64,000 nucleotides of DNA from an uncultured Aquimarina sp. GTDB lineage: Bacteria; Bacteroidota; Bacteroidia; Flavobacteriales; Flavobacteriaceae. Positions 10,001 to 18,283 of the stretch are shown piece by piece (within the stretch, counting starts at the first letter, position 1; each line of letters opens with the position of its first letter). Location: positions 1 through 64,000 of the forward strand of contig CANMKK010000023.1 of the NCBI GenBank assembly GCA_947498455.1, read 5' to 3'. A program made the translations under genes and the position numbers. The notes under the pieces are model-generated. The model worked only from the letters and a program-made list of their open reading frames with translations, ran no database searches and was not told the DNA's origin.

Positions 10001-10066
10001 TTGTGCTTGTATATAGGCTAGGTTTAAAAAAAGCACAAAAATTTTAATCATTAAATTTAGTTTCAT
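7058..10066 (-). CDS. T9SS-secreted surface protein with three FN3-GEVED repeat units
   Basis: A 1002-residue secreted protein. The signal peptide ends at about residue 22 (AYIQAQ). Three near-identical 238-residue units (28-265, 266-503, 504-741) each hold a fibronectin type III domain (DTQAPTAPQWLSVERL... to SNTVSVKTH) and a GEVED-like domain ending YLEIEDYTIHV. A Cys-rich linker (about 745-775, CDDGIQNGDETGVDCGG) and a beta-rich domain without a recognised active site follow. The last 80 residues are a type A T9SS sorting domain (IYPNPFTSKATIDV...). An adhesin or matrix role is more likely than an enzyme. Operator-like repeats sit 62-95 bp upstream. The gene precedes nothing in the same transcript, because a terminator follows. 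Confidence 0.9.
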   Translation of the reverse strand: MKLNLMIKIFVLFLNLAYIQAQNLSSNDTQAPTAPQWLSVERLHNTYVRLYWEFSADNIAVHTYEVYDGDTLITSIPYERGRTSFLYQTIEGLSPGTKYQFNIRARDEAGNLSEPSNTVSVKTHNHDYYLPIVDISDTYISRIQLGDIDKKSGVNDQGNGFAYSDFTETESTTLAKNVLHSINITPENKSGVDIYYEMYLDGQVYLTTSVYHGEDNDPTTIYFNIPPETSNGTTRLRVIMRSNETNEYLEIEDYTIHVTDGVIEEDTQAPTAPQWLSVERLHNTYARLYWEFSADNIAVHTYEVYDGDTLITSIPYERGRTSFLYQTIEGLSPGTKYQFNIRARDEAGNLSEPSNTVSVKTHNHDYYLPIVDISDTYISRIQLGDIDKKSGVNDQGNGFAYSDFTETESTTLAKNVLHSISITPENKSGVDIYYEMYLDGQVYLTTSVYHGEDNDPTTIYFNIPPETSNGTTRLRVIMRSNETNEYLEIEDYTIHVTDGVIEEDTQAPTAPQWLSVERLHNTYVRLYWEFSADNIAVHTYEVYDGDTLITSIPYERGRTSFLYQTIEGLSPGTKYQFNIRARDEAGNLSEPSNTVFVKTHNHDYYLPIVDISDTYISRIQLGDIDKKSGVNDQGNGFAYSDFTKTESTTLAKNVLHSISITPENKSGVDIYYEMYLDGQVYLTTLVYHGEDNDPTSIYFNIPPETSNGTTRLRVIMRSNETNAYLEIEDYTVHVTADPLPTCDDGIQNGDETGVDCGGNDCVPCINDGTVVYVDMEDEITNSISTWNPFRIEVGDEKYFAPWFSGNTLRFVTYGKDLICEGTTSNVSLIGEDVLVDASSNFVANTYSHVVSSSNYTNWNGKSGYIGFTFMISGETHYGWFYVTVANDGLSYTIKDYAYNTAAGQGLVTKRNNAKSNDVDGYKKAIIYPNPFTSKATIDVSGLSNESFTMTIYNVLGKMMYQKVYSKNTKQIVLDENRINQVGNYYIKITSNNTSEYHSVIKR
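7844..9985 (-). repeat. Three 714-bp intragenic direct repeats
   Basis: Units at 9985-9272, 9271-8558 and 8557-7844 are nearly identical at the DNA level and differ at only a handful of codons, such as Val/Ala, Glu/Lys and Ser/Leu swaps mostly in the last unit. The spacing is exactly 714 bp. Such identity favours recombination that changes unit number, or recent duplication with gene conversion. Confidence 0.95.
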
Positions 10067-10127
10067 GTGTAATTAATTTTAGTTTAAAACAAAGAACGTT
10101 TTTTTAAAAAAAACCAGCTTGTTCAAT

Positions 10128-10160
10128 TGTATGAATGGTATCTTTTACTGTATGAAATGT
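10128..10160 (-). promoter_or_regulatory. Putative LytTR operator upstream of the FN3/GEVED gene
   Basis: Two direct repeats, TGTATGAATGGT and TGTATGAAATGT, begin at 10128 and 10149, exactly 21 bp apart. Read on the gene's strand the nearer half-site is ACCATTCATACA. LytTR regulators bind paired direct repeats about two helical turns apart, and a LytTR gene lies 4 kb away. Assignment is inference. Confidence 0.5.
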
Positions 10161-10210
10161 GCATATGAATGTATAAAATGCAATTTTTGATTTCACGAAA
10201 CTTTGATAGT

Positions 10211-10250
10211 AAAAAAAGTAGCAGGATAAAATTTATATATCCTGCTACTT
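10211..10250 (-). terminator. Terminator of the TSP3/DUF4114 surface-protein gene
   Basis: In minus orientation a 12-bp stem (AAGTAGCAGGATA with TATCCTGCTACT) is followed by T7. It lies about 180 bp 3' of the stop codon, beyond the family 3 repeat. Confidence 0.8.
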
Positions 10251-10324
10251 ACCCAAACCTGAAACTAAAATCTAGCTCATTGTAATACCATTTCCAACTT
10301 AAATTTATTCAATAAAACTGCATC

Positions 10325-10447
10325 TTTTTGCCTAATATTTCAAAATAAAATACAATCGTAGCCCTGCTATGCTTGAATTTTCTTTATCATCTAATTCAAA
10401 AATCTACTACTTTTCTTATGAGTAAATTTAAATCAGAACTGGTATAG
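10325..10447. repeat. Dispersed repeat, family 3, copy b
   Basis: Aligns with 6850-6977 over most of its length. It runs up to, and a few bases into, the last codons of the upstream T9SS gene (shared end AACTGGTAT). No coding potential. Confidence 0.65.
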
Positions 10448-13400
10448 CATAAAACTTCCGTAATAGTTTTTATCCTGATCTTTGATTATATATTTATATA
10501 CTCCTTGTTTCATATTTTTAGCACCAAAATCTATAGTGTTATTGATTGCATTAATAGTTTTAATCTCATTTCTTACAACCCTACCTAGCATATCTATTAC
10601 CTTAATTTCTACTTCTACTGTATTGGTTGTAGGTAATGTAATTGTGGTTGTATCGCTAAATGGATTAGGATAATTTTTTACTGTAGTATGTGTAGTATGG
10701 TGCATCATTGGTTCATACGTTTGGATATCTAAAGTTGTCGTATTACTAAAAGTAAGATTAGAAATCTCAATGCTAAACGGTATGAATGTGTTATAGTCTC
10801 CTTGTACAGAAAATACAATACTGCGAACATCAATAATTTCTTTTGAGGCATTGATTCCATTCGTGAAATCTGATAGCGAAATCGAATATATCGTTTGTTC
10901 TTCATTGGCAGGTATTGTATATCGTAATCTGTCATTCCAATCTGTAAGATCTTTAGTAACGATTATTACCTCTACATTAGTGTCTGTTGTCATTTCGAAT
11001 TGTAAAGCGTCGTAAGCAGATACATTTAGTGTTAGGTCACCTGCAAGAATGTTCCTGAAGATGTTCAATGTTTCTTTTACTTCACCTTCTAGCTTTATAT
11101 TTCTTTCGATATGATAGTTTTCTGTGGTTGTATTCTGATCTTGTTCTGATATTTCAAAATTCTCTATTACAACTCCTTGCTCTAAATAATCGATACCCCA
11201 AGGACCATCTGCCAGATATAAGGCGTCTAATTGTGGAGATAACTCGCCTGCCAAAGAAAATCCTATATCAAATAAATATCCTGTTTCGATTGTAATCTGT
11301 TCTCTGTAGCTGCCTGATAGATTGATAGTATTTGTCATTGCTTCTTCGGCAGATTGTTCTGTTTTTCTAATATTTCCATTAAAATTAATCCAGTTAGATC
11401 CTGATTTGTTTACAATATTCAATGTGAGTTTTCCATCTGCATAGAATCCTTGTTCTACAAATACTGTAGGAATTTTTTGATCTACCTTATGACTTCTCAA
11501 TGGTTTATCAGATAAAAAGGTATCAAGAATGTGATTTGCCAGATTAGCAACCTGAGAAACAGAACCACCCCATACTTGGAAATTAATATAGTCTCCTTCT
11601 GGATAATTATCTATATTCCAAAGGCTATAAATCTCATTTTCAGATATTCCTTTTTTGATAGAAAAGGTCAATGCATATTCGATTTCTTTTGTGGCTCTTT
11701 CTATTTTGGTACTAACAATGGTATGATTTCTAATATCAACTGTTCTTACATCTAGTAATTTAGAATTGTTTAACCGATCACAGATGGTTTTGGAATGATC
11801 ATAGATCGATCCAGTTGTTGAGGTTGCTAATGCTGCAGCCACTCTGTTTTCTGATTGATAATAGTCTACAGAAAATACAGCATTTGCATTAGTGATTCCT
11901 ATTAAGTCTTCTGGACTTGATACATAAGTGGTTTCGGTACCAAACATTCCTGTTTCTGGGAAGTAGATACTTAGATCTTCATTGGTACTGGATTTATATG
12001 ATTTTTTACCTGGCTGAAATTTGGCTTGTACTTTTTTAGAATTAAAAATAGTATGAGCCTTGGTTCGGTTAAAGTTTCGTTTTGCAATTAAACTTGCCAA
12101 ATCTCCATTACTTTCCAACCCACCATCATTGGCAGAAGTAACATCTGTTGCACTATTCACGTCGGCATAATTATCAGTACTAATTGCGGTATACGGACTA
12201 GCAGTAATATAAAATAGAGCATCGTTAAAATCCTGATCGCAAGAAGCATAATCTCTTCTGATATCTTCAAAACCTAATATAATTCTTTCATTATCTGGAT
12301 CAGATAACAGTACATTGTGATATCTTAATGAAGTATCACTCTCTGGGTTATAATCTGGATTAGAATGTAATTGCCAATGTCCGGTATCGATACATCCATC
12401 TGACCAGGCATTGGCGAGTAATACCCATCCAATCCCTGTATTAGGAGGAAAGCTACCTATTTTTACTTTATCACCAATTTCTAAACTTCCACCACTCCCT
12501 ATAGCCGATACATTAGGAAAGATAATAGTGATTTCTTCTGGTACAGGCATAGATGGTGAAGGATTGTTGATATCATAGGTATAGAATCCTAAAGTGTTTT
12601 TATATCCTGCGCCTTCTCCTACAAAAGTTACCCAGATATCTGCATTTTCCTGTACTACCACATCGGTATCATATCCTGATGAAATATAATGCGGGTTAAA
12701 GTCTGGTACGGGATACCCTTCTGGTAGGGCATTATTAATTAAATCAATAGTTTCTTGGGTAACAATATCCTGACCCTCTAAATATAAAGGTTTACCATCG
12801 GATGAAAAATCACCAAGGTAATTGTATCTGTCACAGATTTCTGGTATAGGAAAACTAGTTGGTGTTTGCCCTCCGTTTTCTGGGGCAAAACTACTTTTTC
12901 TTAAGTCATAGCTGTCATCTAACCCATCATTATCAGTATCGATTCCTGATGCTGTGGTTTCTGCTATACCATCTCCATCACTATCATATGCTACTGTACT
13001 ATCCAAGACTCCATTATTATCAGAATCGATGTCTAAATAATCATACTTTCCGTCACTATCAGTATCGATTGTTCCATTTGTTGTTCCATTATAATCAGTA
13101 TCAAAAGCGTCGTCTAATCCGTCATTATCTTCGTCAATATTGGACAATCCGACGAATGCAGTATGTAATTGCCCTTCTATAATGTCTACAATACCATCAT
13201 TATCAGAGTCAATGTCATAACAATCATATATAGTATCATTATCGGTGTCTGTAGGAATAAATATATTTCCCATTTGATCCTCATCAAAAATGTCTGCTAT
13301 TCCATCTGCATCAGTATCTGCGAAATTAATATCTGATCCATTGTGTATTCCATCACCATTGGTGTCCTTATCTCCCTGTCCTGCTTCTTCAATATCATAA

Positions 13401-14407
13401 ATTCCATCATTATCAGCATCTATATCCAAGAAATCAGGCATACCGTCGCCATCCCTGTCATATGCATCTTGTACTACATTATCTCCATTACCACTTACAT
13501 CATTATCCAGATAATTATACAGGTCATCATCATCATCATCCCCATATGGGTCTGTTCCATTACACTCTATAGTATTTAGTATGCCATCACCATCAGCATC
13601 ATTATCCATAGAATCCAAAATACCATCCTGATCTTTATCCAATGGGGAGATACCACTAGCACATTTAAACCCATCGTTAGAATTGGTAGTTTCTGTGAGG
13701 TTTAGTAATGTAGCTGTTGGAGTATCACTGTCATAATCATTGATTAGGTACAACCCTCCATTATTATCAGAAAAATATAACCGATTATTTATATCTGCAT
13801 AAGCTGCACCAAAAGTGCTGCTAGGAAGTCCACTTACAGTTTTATAAGAAAAAACAGGTGTTCCTGAAGAAAGATCCCATTTATATAATTTTCCTCTACT
13901 ACCTCCATAAATATTTCCATTGATAAAAGCAATATCTGCACAAGTGCTAGGAGATTTTATATCTACATTGATAACTTCAAAAATGGGAGATGAGGTTTCA
14001 TCATAATCTTGTAGGTTGGTTATTTTATGAAATGTATTTTTGGTATTGTTTTGATATACCCAGAGGTTACCGTCTGCGTCAACATCTGCTGCGTATCCTC
14101 CTCCAAAAGCTGTAGTTCCGGAAGGGGTAACAGCTCCAAGATCGACGACCATGTCTTTACCAATTCTAAGTAAATGTTTATCACTGCTTTTTATTGCATA
14201 TAAAAAATTGTCCTTTACATTATATCCACCTGCATTGTACGAAGAATAAGAGTGTAGTGCATTGGAGTATGATCCTGTAACAGGATCATAAGCTTTCATA
14301 ACACCCGATATGACCTGATAAAAATTACCTTCGTCGCAGTCAAATGGCTGTTGTCCATTTGTTATTAAAGTTATCAAAAGGATAAGAAGAGTAGTTATTT
14401 TTTTCAT
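10433..14407 (-). CDS. Giant T9SS-secreted protein with TSP3-like Ca2+-binding repeats and a DUF4114 domain
   Basis: A 1324-residue secreted protein. It has a signal peptide (1-19, ending NGQ). An N-terminal beta-propeller-like region (about 20-250, FDCDEGNFYQVISGVMKAYDP) resembles DUF6923. Asp-rich DxDxDGxxD repeats of thrombospondin type 3 style lie at about 255-510. A DUF4114 domain covers about 590-740 (ends CDQDFNDALFYI). A long beta-rich stalk follows, and the C-terminal 80 residues are a type A T9SS sorting domain (NYPNPFSDTTTITL). Many acidic repeats imply Ca2+-dependent folding at the cell surface. The domain set suits an adhesin or extracellular matrix protein. A weaker 21-bp-spaced operator pair lies 69-101 bp upstream. 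Confidence 0.9.
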   Translation of the reverse strand: MKKITTLLILLITLITNGQQPFDCDEGNFYQVISGVMKAYDPVTGSYSNALHSYSSYNAGGYNVKDNFLYAIKSSDKHLLRIGKDMVVDLGAVTPSGTTAFGGGYAADVDADGNLWVYQNNTKNTFHKITNLQDYDETSSPIFEVINVDIKSPSTCADIAFINGNIYGGSRGKLYKWDLSSGTPVFSYKTVSGLPSSTFGAAYADINNRLYFSDNNGGLYLINDYDSDTPTATLLNLTETTNSNDGFKCASGISPLDKDQDGILDSMDNDADGDGILNTIECNGTDPYGDDDDDDLYNYLDNDVSGNGDNVVQDAYDRDGDGMPDFLDIDADNDGIYDIEEAGQGDKDTNGDGIHNGSDINFADTDADGIADIFDEDQMGNIFIPTDTDNDTIYDCYDIDSDNDGIVDIIEGQLHTAFVGLSNIDEDNDGLDDAFDTDYNGTTNGTIDTDSDGKYDYLDIDSDNNGVLDSTVAYDSDGDGIAETTASGIDTDNDGLDDSYDLRKSSFAPENGGQTPTSFPIPEICDRYNYLGDFSSDGKPLYLEGQDIVTQETIDLINNALPEGYPVPDFNPHYISSGYDTDVVVQENADIWVTFVGEGAGYKNTLGFYTYDINNPSPSMPVPEEITIIFPNVSAIGSGGSLEIGDKVKIGSFPPNTGIGWVLLANAWSDGCIDTGHWQLHSNPDYNPESDTSLRYHNVLLSDPDNERIILGFEDIRRDYASCDQDFNDALFYITASPYTAISTDNYADVNSATDVTSANDGGLESNGDLASLIAKRNFNRTKAHTIFNSKKVQAKFQPGKKSYKSSTNEDLSIYFPETGMFGTETTYVSSPEDLIGITNANAVFSVDYYQSENRVAAALATSTTGSIYDHSKTICDRLNNSKLLDVRTVDIRNHTIVSTKIERATKEIEYALTFSIKKGISENEIYSLWNIDNYPEGDYINFQVWGGSVSQVANLANHILDTFLSDKPLRSHKVDQKIPTVFVEQGFYADGKLTLNIVNKSGSNWINFNGNIRKTEQSAEEAMTNTINLSGSYREQITIETGYLFDIGFSLAGELSPQLDALYLADGPWGIDYLEQGVVIENFEISEQDQNTTTENYHIERNIKLEGEVKETLNIFRNILAGDLTLNVSAYDALQFEMTTDTNVEVIIVTKDLTDWNDRLRYTIPANEEQTIYSISLSDFTNGINASKEIIDVRSIVFSVQGDYNTFIPFSIEISNLTFSNTTTLDIQTYEPMMHHTTHTTVKNYPNPFSDTTTITLPTTNTVEVEIKVIDMLGRVVRNEIKTINAINNTIDFGAKNMKQGVYKYIIKDQDKNYYGSFMLYQF

Positions 14408-14475
14408 TTTGTATATAGATTAGATTTTTCAGTTATTCAAAACTAGTCTATATAGATTGTGAAAAGATGTCTTAT

Positions 14476-14508
14476 TCGATCGCTGGAACTTTGCTTTAGA
14501 TGAATGGT
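14476..14508 (-). promoter_or_regulatory. Possible LytTR operator upstream of the TSP3/DUF4114 gene
   Basis: TAGATGAATGGT begins at 14497, and a degenerate partner TCGATCGCTGG begins 21 bp away at 14476. On the gene's strand the strong half-site is ACCATTCATCTA, nearly the same as the half-site before the H-NOX operon (ACCATTCGTCTA). Only one half is well conserved. Confidence 0.35.
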
Positions 14509-14540
14509 TGTTCGGAGGAGGTATTTCCTCGATGACTTTT

Positions 14541-15254
14541 TTAAAGCAAGTTAAGTCGTTTCATTAATTCTGGTCGGTTAGAGCGACTTACCGGAATCAC
14601 ATCTTTGGCAATAAGAACACTATTATCTTCGATATCTATAATACGTTTTATGTTAATGACATAAGAACGATGAACTTTTAGAAAAAGATCGTCTGGGAGT
14701 TTTTCTTCTATTTTTTTTAGAGTGGAGTGTACTGTGTAATTTTTACCTTCTGTTTTTACTGTAATATAATCTCCTTTGGCTTCAATCAAATAGATACTAG
14801 GGATATCGATTTTAATCAGTCTTCGGTCGATATTGACGTAGAGATCGTTTTCTTCTGAAGATTTAGCAGAGGTATCTTCTTTAGGTTCTTCTTTTGGAGG
14901 AGCTATAAAATTCTCCGCTTTCTGGATGGCTTTAAGGAATCGAGGAAGCGTTATAGGTTTTACAACATAATCTACAATGCAATCATATTCAAAAGCTTCG
15001 AGAGCAAAGTTTTTATCGGAAGTAGTTAATATAATTTTAGGCGGGTTTTTTAAGGTCTGAATAAAATCAAATCCAGTAAAGTCGGGCATATGGATATCCA
15101 GAAAGATAAGATCTATTTCTTGTTGGTTTAAAAACTTCATTGCTTGAATTGCATTAGAAAATTCTTCTACCACCTGTAGTCCATCAACTTGATTACAAAG
15201 TTGATGTATAATAGCTCTTGCAGTTTCTTCATCATCGATAATAATACAATTCAT
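14541..15254 (-). CDS. LytTR-family response regulator
   Basis: 237 residues: a receiver domain at 1-120 with the acidic pocket D7-D8 and phospho-acceptor D53 (LIFLDIHMPDFTG), a linker rich in Glu/Lys, and a LytTR DNA-binding domain at about 138-235 (ending VIPVSRSNRPELMKRL). Last gene of the H-NOX operon, 13 bp after the Hpt gene. It is the operon's only DNA-binding output, so it probably turns NO/redox state into transcription. The 21-bp direct repeats upstream of the operon and of the two neighbouring T9SS genes are its best candidate operators. Confidence 0.93.
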   Translation of the reverse strand: MNCIIIDDEETARAIIHQLCNQVDGLQVVEEFSNAIQAMKFLNQQEIDLIFLDIHMPDFTGFDFIQTLKNPPKIILTTSDKNFALEAFEYDCIVDYVVKPITLPRFLKAIQKAENFIAPPKEEPKEDTSAKSSEENDLYVNIDRRLIKIDIPSIYLIEAKGDYITVKTEGKNYTVHSTLKKIEEKLPDDLFLKVHRSYVINIKRIIDIEDNSVLIAKDVIPVSRSNRPELMKRLNLL

Positions 15255-15267
15255 AAGCGTTATATTT

Positions 15268-15585
15268 TTATAAAGTATTCAAAAAATCTTCAATGGTATC
15301 TAAAATTACTATAAATTTCGGATATATTGAGGGAATTTTCTTCTTTAGTTCTTCTTCGAAATCTATAGCGGTTTGATATCCTTCCTCAAAACCAAGCATC
15401 CCAATCTTGTGTTTTAGTTTATGAACATTTTCTGCTGTCTTTAGATATTCTTTTGATTCATAGTTTTTAAGAAATTCTTTTTGTTCTTCAGGAAATTCTC
15501 TTTTTAGAATAGCAATGATCTTTTGTTCAAAAACTTCAGACCCTGCAGCCAGTTCTTTTATATATGTTAGATTCGGAGTTTCCAT
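15268..15585 (-). CDS. Hpt-domain phosphotransfer protein
   Basis: 105 residues, predicted all-helical. The core reads VHKLKHKIGMLG, the usual Hpt pattern with His55 as phosphoacceptor. It would shuttle phosphate between the histidine kinase upstream and one or both receivers of the operon. The 6-bp gap to the kinase and 13-bp gap to the LytTR gene show tight operon packing. Free-standing Hpt proteins are common in H-NOX kinase circuits of gamma-proteobacteria; here it is in the same operon. Confidence 0.88.
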   Translation of the reverse strand: METPNLTYIKELAAGSEVFEQKIIAILKREFPEEQKEFLKNYESKEYLKTAENVHKLKHKIGMLGFEEGYQTAIDFEEELKKKIPSIYPKFIVILDTIEDFLNTL

Positions 15586-15591
15586 TCGTAT

Positions 15592-17181
15592 TTATGCTTT
15601 TAATGTAAAATAAAAAGATGTTCCTTTCTTTTCTTTTGATTCGACCCAAATTTTACCTTCGTACAAATCGATTATCTTTTTTACGATAGATAATCCTACT
15701 CCAGTAGATTCTTTGGAGTCATCTAATGTTTGAAATATTTGAAATATTTTGTCGTGATACTTTTTTGGTATTCCAGGGCCATTATCCGTTATTGCAAATT
15801 CCCAGAATTTACCCGTTTGTTTACAAGTGATAGTGATAATGCCTTTTTCTTTATCATTATATTTTACGGCATTGCTAAGCAAATTTTGGAATAATTGCTG
15901 TAACCGAAATACATCTCCTCTAATTGTAGGGAGATCAGAGTTGATAAAAATCGTGATATGATCCGGGATATATATAACATCAATAATATCGGTTACGACT
16001 ATTTTTAAATCTATATTTTTACGTAGTTGATCTACTTTGTCAATACTAGAATATTTAAGAATCCCATTGATCAGTTGATCCATTTTATCTACTTTCTTGA
16101 GCAATAAGTTTAACGAATCCTGAGCGCCATCATCTAGCACATCTTTGTAATCTTCTTTTAACCAGGTTATGAGGGCATTCATACTGCGTAAAGGAGATTT
16201 TAGATCGTGAGAAACAATATGTGCATAATCTTTAAGTTCTTGATTACTTTTTTCTAGATTTTTGACCAATTCTTCTCGTTGCTTTTCTAGTGCGAGTTGC
16301 TCGGTGATATCTTCTATGAGTGCTACTTGATATTTTATATTATCATCCTGATCTCGTACAGCAGCAACACTAGTCTTGGCCCAAAACATACCTCCATTCT
16401 TTTTTAGATACCTTTTATTTATCGAAAAATTATTTATTTGACCAGAGTTTAACTGATCCATAAAAGTTACGGATGTGGCATATTCGTCTTTGACAGAAAT
16501 ATCTACAACTTCTTTCTGTTCTAATTCTCCTTCGTTATATTCCAAAAGGTTTCTGAAAGCCTTGTTAGTTTGTACAATGTTACCAAACTGAGTAAGAACG
16601 ATGCCTAAAGACGAATTTTCTACAATGGTAGATAATTGATTTTTTTGTTCTTGAAAAATTCGTTCTTGATTCAATTTTTCGGTAATATCTCTAACAATTC
16701 CTTGAGCTGCAATTGGTTTTTTCTTTGTATTATAAATTATACTAGCATTAATGTGTACTATTCTAATACCTTTATGTTTAGTATATACGCGTGCTTGATA
16801 ATCAGAAAACTTTCCATGAGTTACTAACTGATGAAAAGATTTCATAGCATATCCATAATCTTCTTTGTATATAAGATCTGTAACATTTAGTTTTTCTGAA
16901 TCAAGATTGTATCCGAATAATTCTTTAGCGGCATCATTCATCTTTACCACATTTCCAAAAATGTCCATGAGTACATAGGCATCAACAAGGTTTCCGAAAA
17001 CACCCTGAAGTTCAGTTGTTTTCTCTGTTAATCCTTCTTTAAGTTTGGCATTAGCTTGTTTTAATTCTTGAGCAAGTTTAAATAGCTCTCTGGATTTACC
17101 TTCGAGAATTTCTTCTGCTTGCTTTCTGGCGGCTTTTTCCCTTTGTAAAGCACGTTTTAGTATTTTTGGATCATTACTCAT
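15592..17181 (-). CDS. Cytosolic PAS-domain sensor histidine kinase
   Basis: 529 residues without transmembrane segments. An N-terminal coiled coil (about 5-55) is followed by two PAS/PAC domains (about 58-180 and 180-300), a HisKA dimerisation domain with the H box HIVSHDLKSPLRS near residue 322, and a HATPase domain with N box (LLSNAVKYND), G1 (DNGPGIP) and G2 (STGVGLSI) motifs. It has no receiver of its own. The ATG overlaps the H-NOX stop by one base (TAATG), so the two proteins are made in a fixed ratio, as for H-NOX/kinase pairs where NO-bound H-NOX controls kinase activity. Confidence 0.93.
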   Translation of the reverse strand: MSNDPKILKRALQREKAARKQAEEILEGKSRELFKLAQELKQANAKLKEGLTEKTTELQGVFGNLVDAYVLMDIFGNVVKMNDAAKELFGYNLDSEKLNVTDLIYKEDYGYAMKSFHQLVTHGKFSDYQARVYTKHKGIRIVHINASIIYNTKKKPIAAQGIVRDITEKLNQERIFQEQKNQLSTIVENSSLGIVLTQFGNIVQTNKAFRNLLEYNEGELEQKEVVDISVKDEYATSVTFMDQLNSGQINNFSINKRYLKKNGGMFWAKTSVAAVRDQDDNIKYQVALIEDITEQLALEKQREELVKNLEKSNQELKDYAHIVSHDLKSPLRSMNALITWLKEDYKDVLDDGAQDSLNLLLKKVDKMDQLINGILKYSSIDKVDQLRKNIDLKIVVTDIIDVIYIPDHITIFINSDLPTIRGDVFRLQQLFQNLLSNAVKYNDKEKGIITITCKQTGKFWEFAITDNGPGIPKKYHDKIFQIFQTLDDSKESTGVGLSIVKKIIDLYEGKIWVESKEKKGTSFYFTLKA

Positions 17182-17720
17182 TAATTTTTAGAAATACTAA
17201 ATTTAACCTCAGTACCATCCTCTTTTAGTTTTTCTACCAGAATCGTGGCTGTACAATCATAATGTTCGAAAGTTTTATTCATTAACCCTAATCCAAAGTT
17301 ATACATTGCTCTACTTGATTTATATATCATGATCAGGGTGTTGGATGTTTTTTCCAGAACTTCGAAGGTGGGAAGCTCTGCATCGGGATATATTTTTTGC
17401 ACTTCTACATGAATATGGTTTTCAATGGATGCTAGTAATTCAATTGGATCTTCATACTTATCAATTAATCCAGGATAGCTATCTGCCAATACTTTAAAAA
17501 AATGTTCTGCATATGTAAGAAGTAAATCATCAATACTAATTTTAGTATGATCACTTAAATGTTTAAGTAAGCTTAGCATTTCAGAAAAATCATATGTACC
17601 AACAGCAGTATATATACCACCGGATTTTAATGAAGATTGTTCAATAATTTTATCTACTACAGCTAATCCAAATTTATTTTCGACCAACTCCAAAAACTCA
17701 GTAAATACAATACCTTTCAT
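17181..17720 (-). CDS. H-NOX heme nitric-oxide sensor
   Basis: A 179-residue stand-alone H-NOX domain. The proximal heme ligand is in NHIHVEVQKIYPDAELP (His104 by analogy), and the porphyrin-propionate-binding Y-x-S-x-R motif is Y133-K-S-S-R137. These two motifs define the family, which binds NO (and CO) at ferrous heme and controls partner kinases or cyclases. It is followed with a one-base overlap by the histidine kinase. Whether the distal pocket excludes O2 cannot be settled by eye; H-NOX proteins from aerobic bacteria usually do. Confidence 0.95.
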   Translation of the reverse strand: MKGIVFTEFLELVENKFGLAVVDKIIEQSSLKSGGIYTAVGTYDFSEMLSLLKHLSDHTKISIDDLLLTYAEHFFKVLADSYPGLIDKYEDPIELLASIENHIHVEVQKIYPDAELPTFEVLEKTSNTLIMIYKSSRAMYNFGLGLMNKTFEHYDCTATILVEKLKEDGTEVKFSISKN

Positions 17721-17741
17721 ACAGTAAGTTAATTTATTTTA

Positions 17742-18146
17742 TCATATTATAAGCTCGTTTACGTCCCAATAATCAATCAAACACTTTATTTTTCGTGCAT
17801 AATCTTCATATTTCAATGGTTTTACGATGTATCCAGCGGCTCCAATACCATAACTTTCTTTGAGATCATTATGATTATTAGAGGTACTTAATATAACTAC
17901 TGGGGTATATTGTAGTTTTGGGTTTGATTTTAAAATTTTCAAGAATTCCAATCCATTCATTTTAGGCATATTAAGGTCTAAAAATATAATATCTGGCAAT
18001 TGCTCATTATTTTCTAAATACTGCATTGCTACCTCCCCATTATTGGCCTCGATTAAATTATGAGAGTATCCATTTTTTTGTAATACCCTAGCAAATTTTA
18101 ATCGTTCTATTTCATCATCGTCTATTAATAAAAAAGTCAAACGCAT
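17742..18146 (-). CDS. Single-domain response regulator (CheY/Rcp1-like)
   Basis: 134 residues, only a receiver domain: acidic triad D9-D10-D11, phospho-acceptor D57 (IIFLDLNMPKMNG), a Ser at about 87 and a Lys at about 110 (GYIVKPL). There is no output domain. The loop between the last strands is of the longer Rcp1 type found beside phytochromes and PAS kinases. First gene of the H-NOX operon, 21 bp before H-NOX. It may act as a phosphate sink or contact another protein. Confidence 0.92.
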   Translation of the reverse strand: MRLTFLLIDDDEIERLKFARVLQKNGYSHNLIEANNGEVAMQYLENNEQLPDIIFLDLNMPKMNGLEFLKILKSNPKLQYTPVVILSTSNNHNDLKESYGIGAAGYIVKPLKYEDYARKIKCLIDYWDVNELII

Positions 18147-18241
18147 TATTTTAGATTATTAAGTTATGTTAAAAAAAACTTCTTTGCAATTGTAAAGTTG
18201 ATATTTTTAATCGTATGCGACCTATCTCTTTCGTTAGGAAG

Positions 18242-18283
18242 TATTTTAGTATAGACGAATGGTATTTTAGTATAGGTGAATTG
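18242..18283 (-). promoter_or_regulatory. Putative LytTR operator of the H-NOX operon
   Basis: Two 21-bp direct repeats abut: each begins TATTTTAGTATAG and ends ACGAATGG or GTGAATTG. On the operon's strand the half-sites read ACAATTCACCTA and ACCATTCGTCTA. They lie 96-137 bp upstream of the first gene, a plausible activator or autoregulation position. A TACAATTG box at about 18187-18194 could be the -7 element. Confidence 0.55.
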
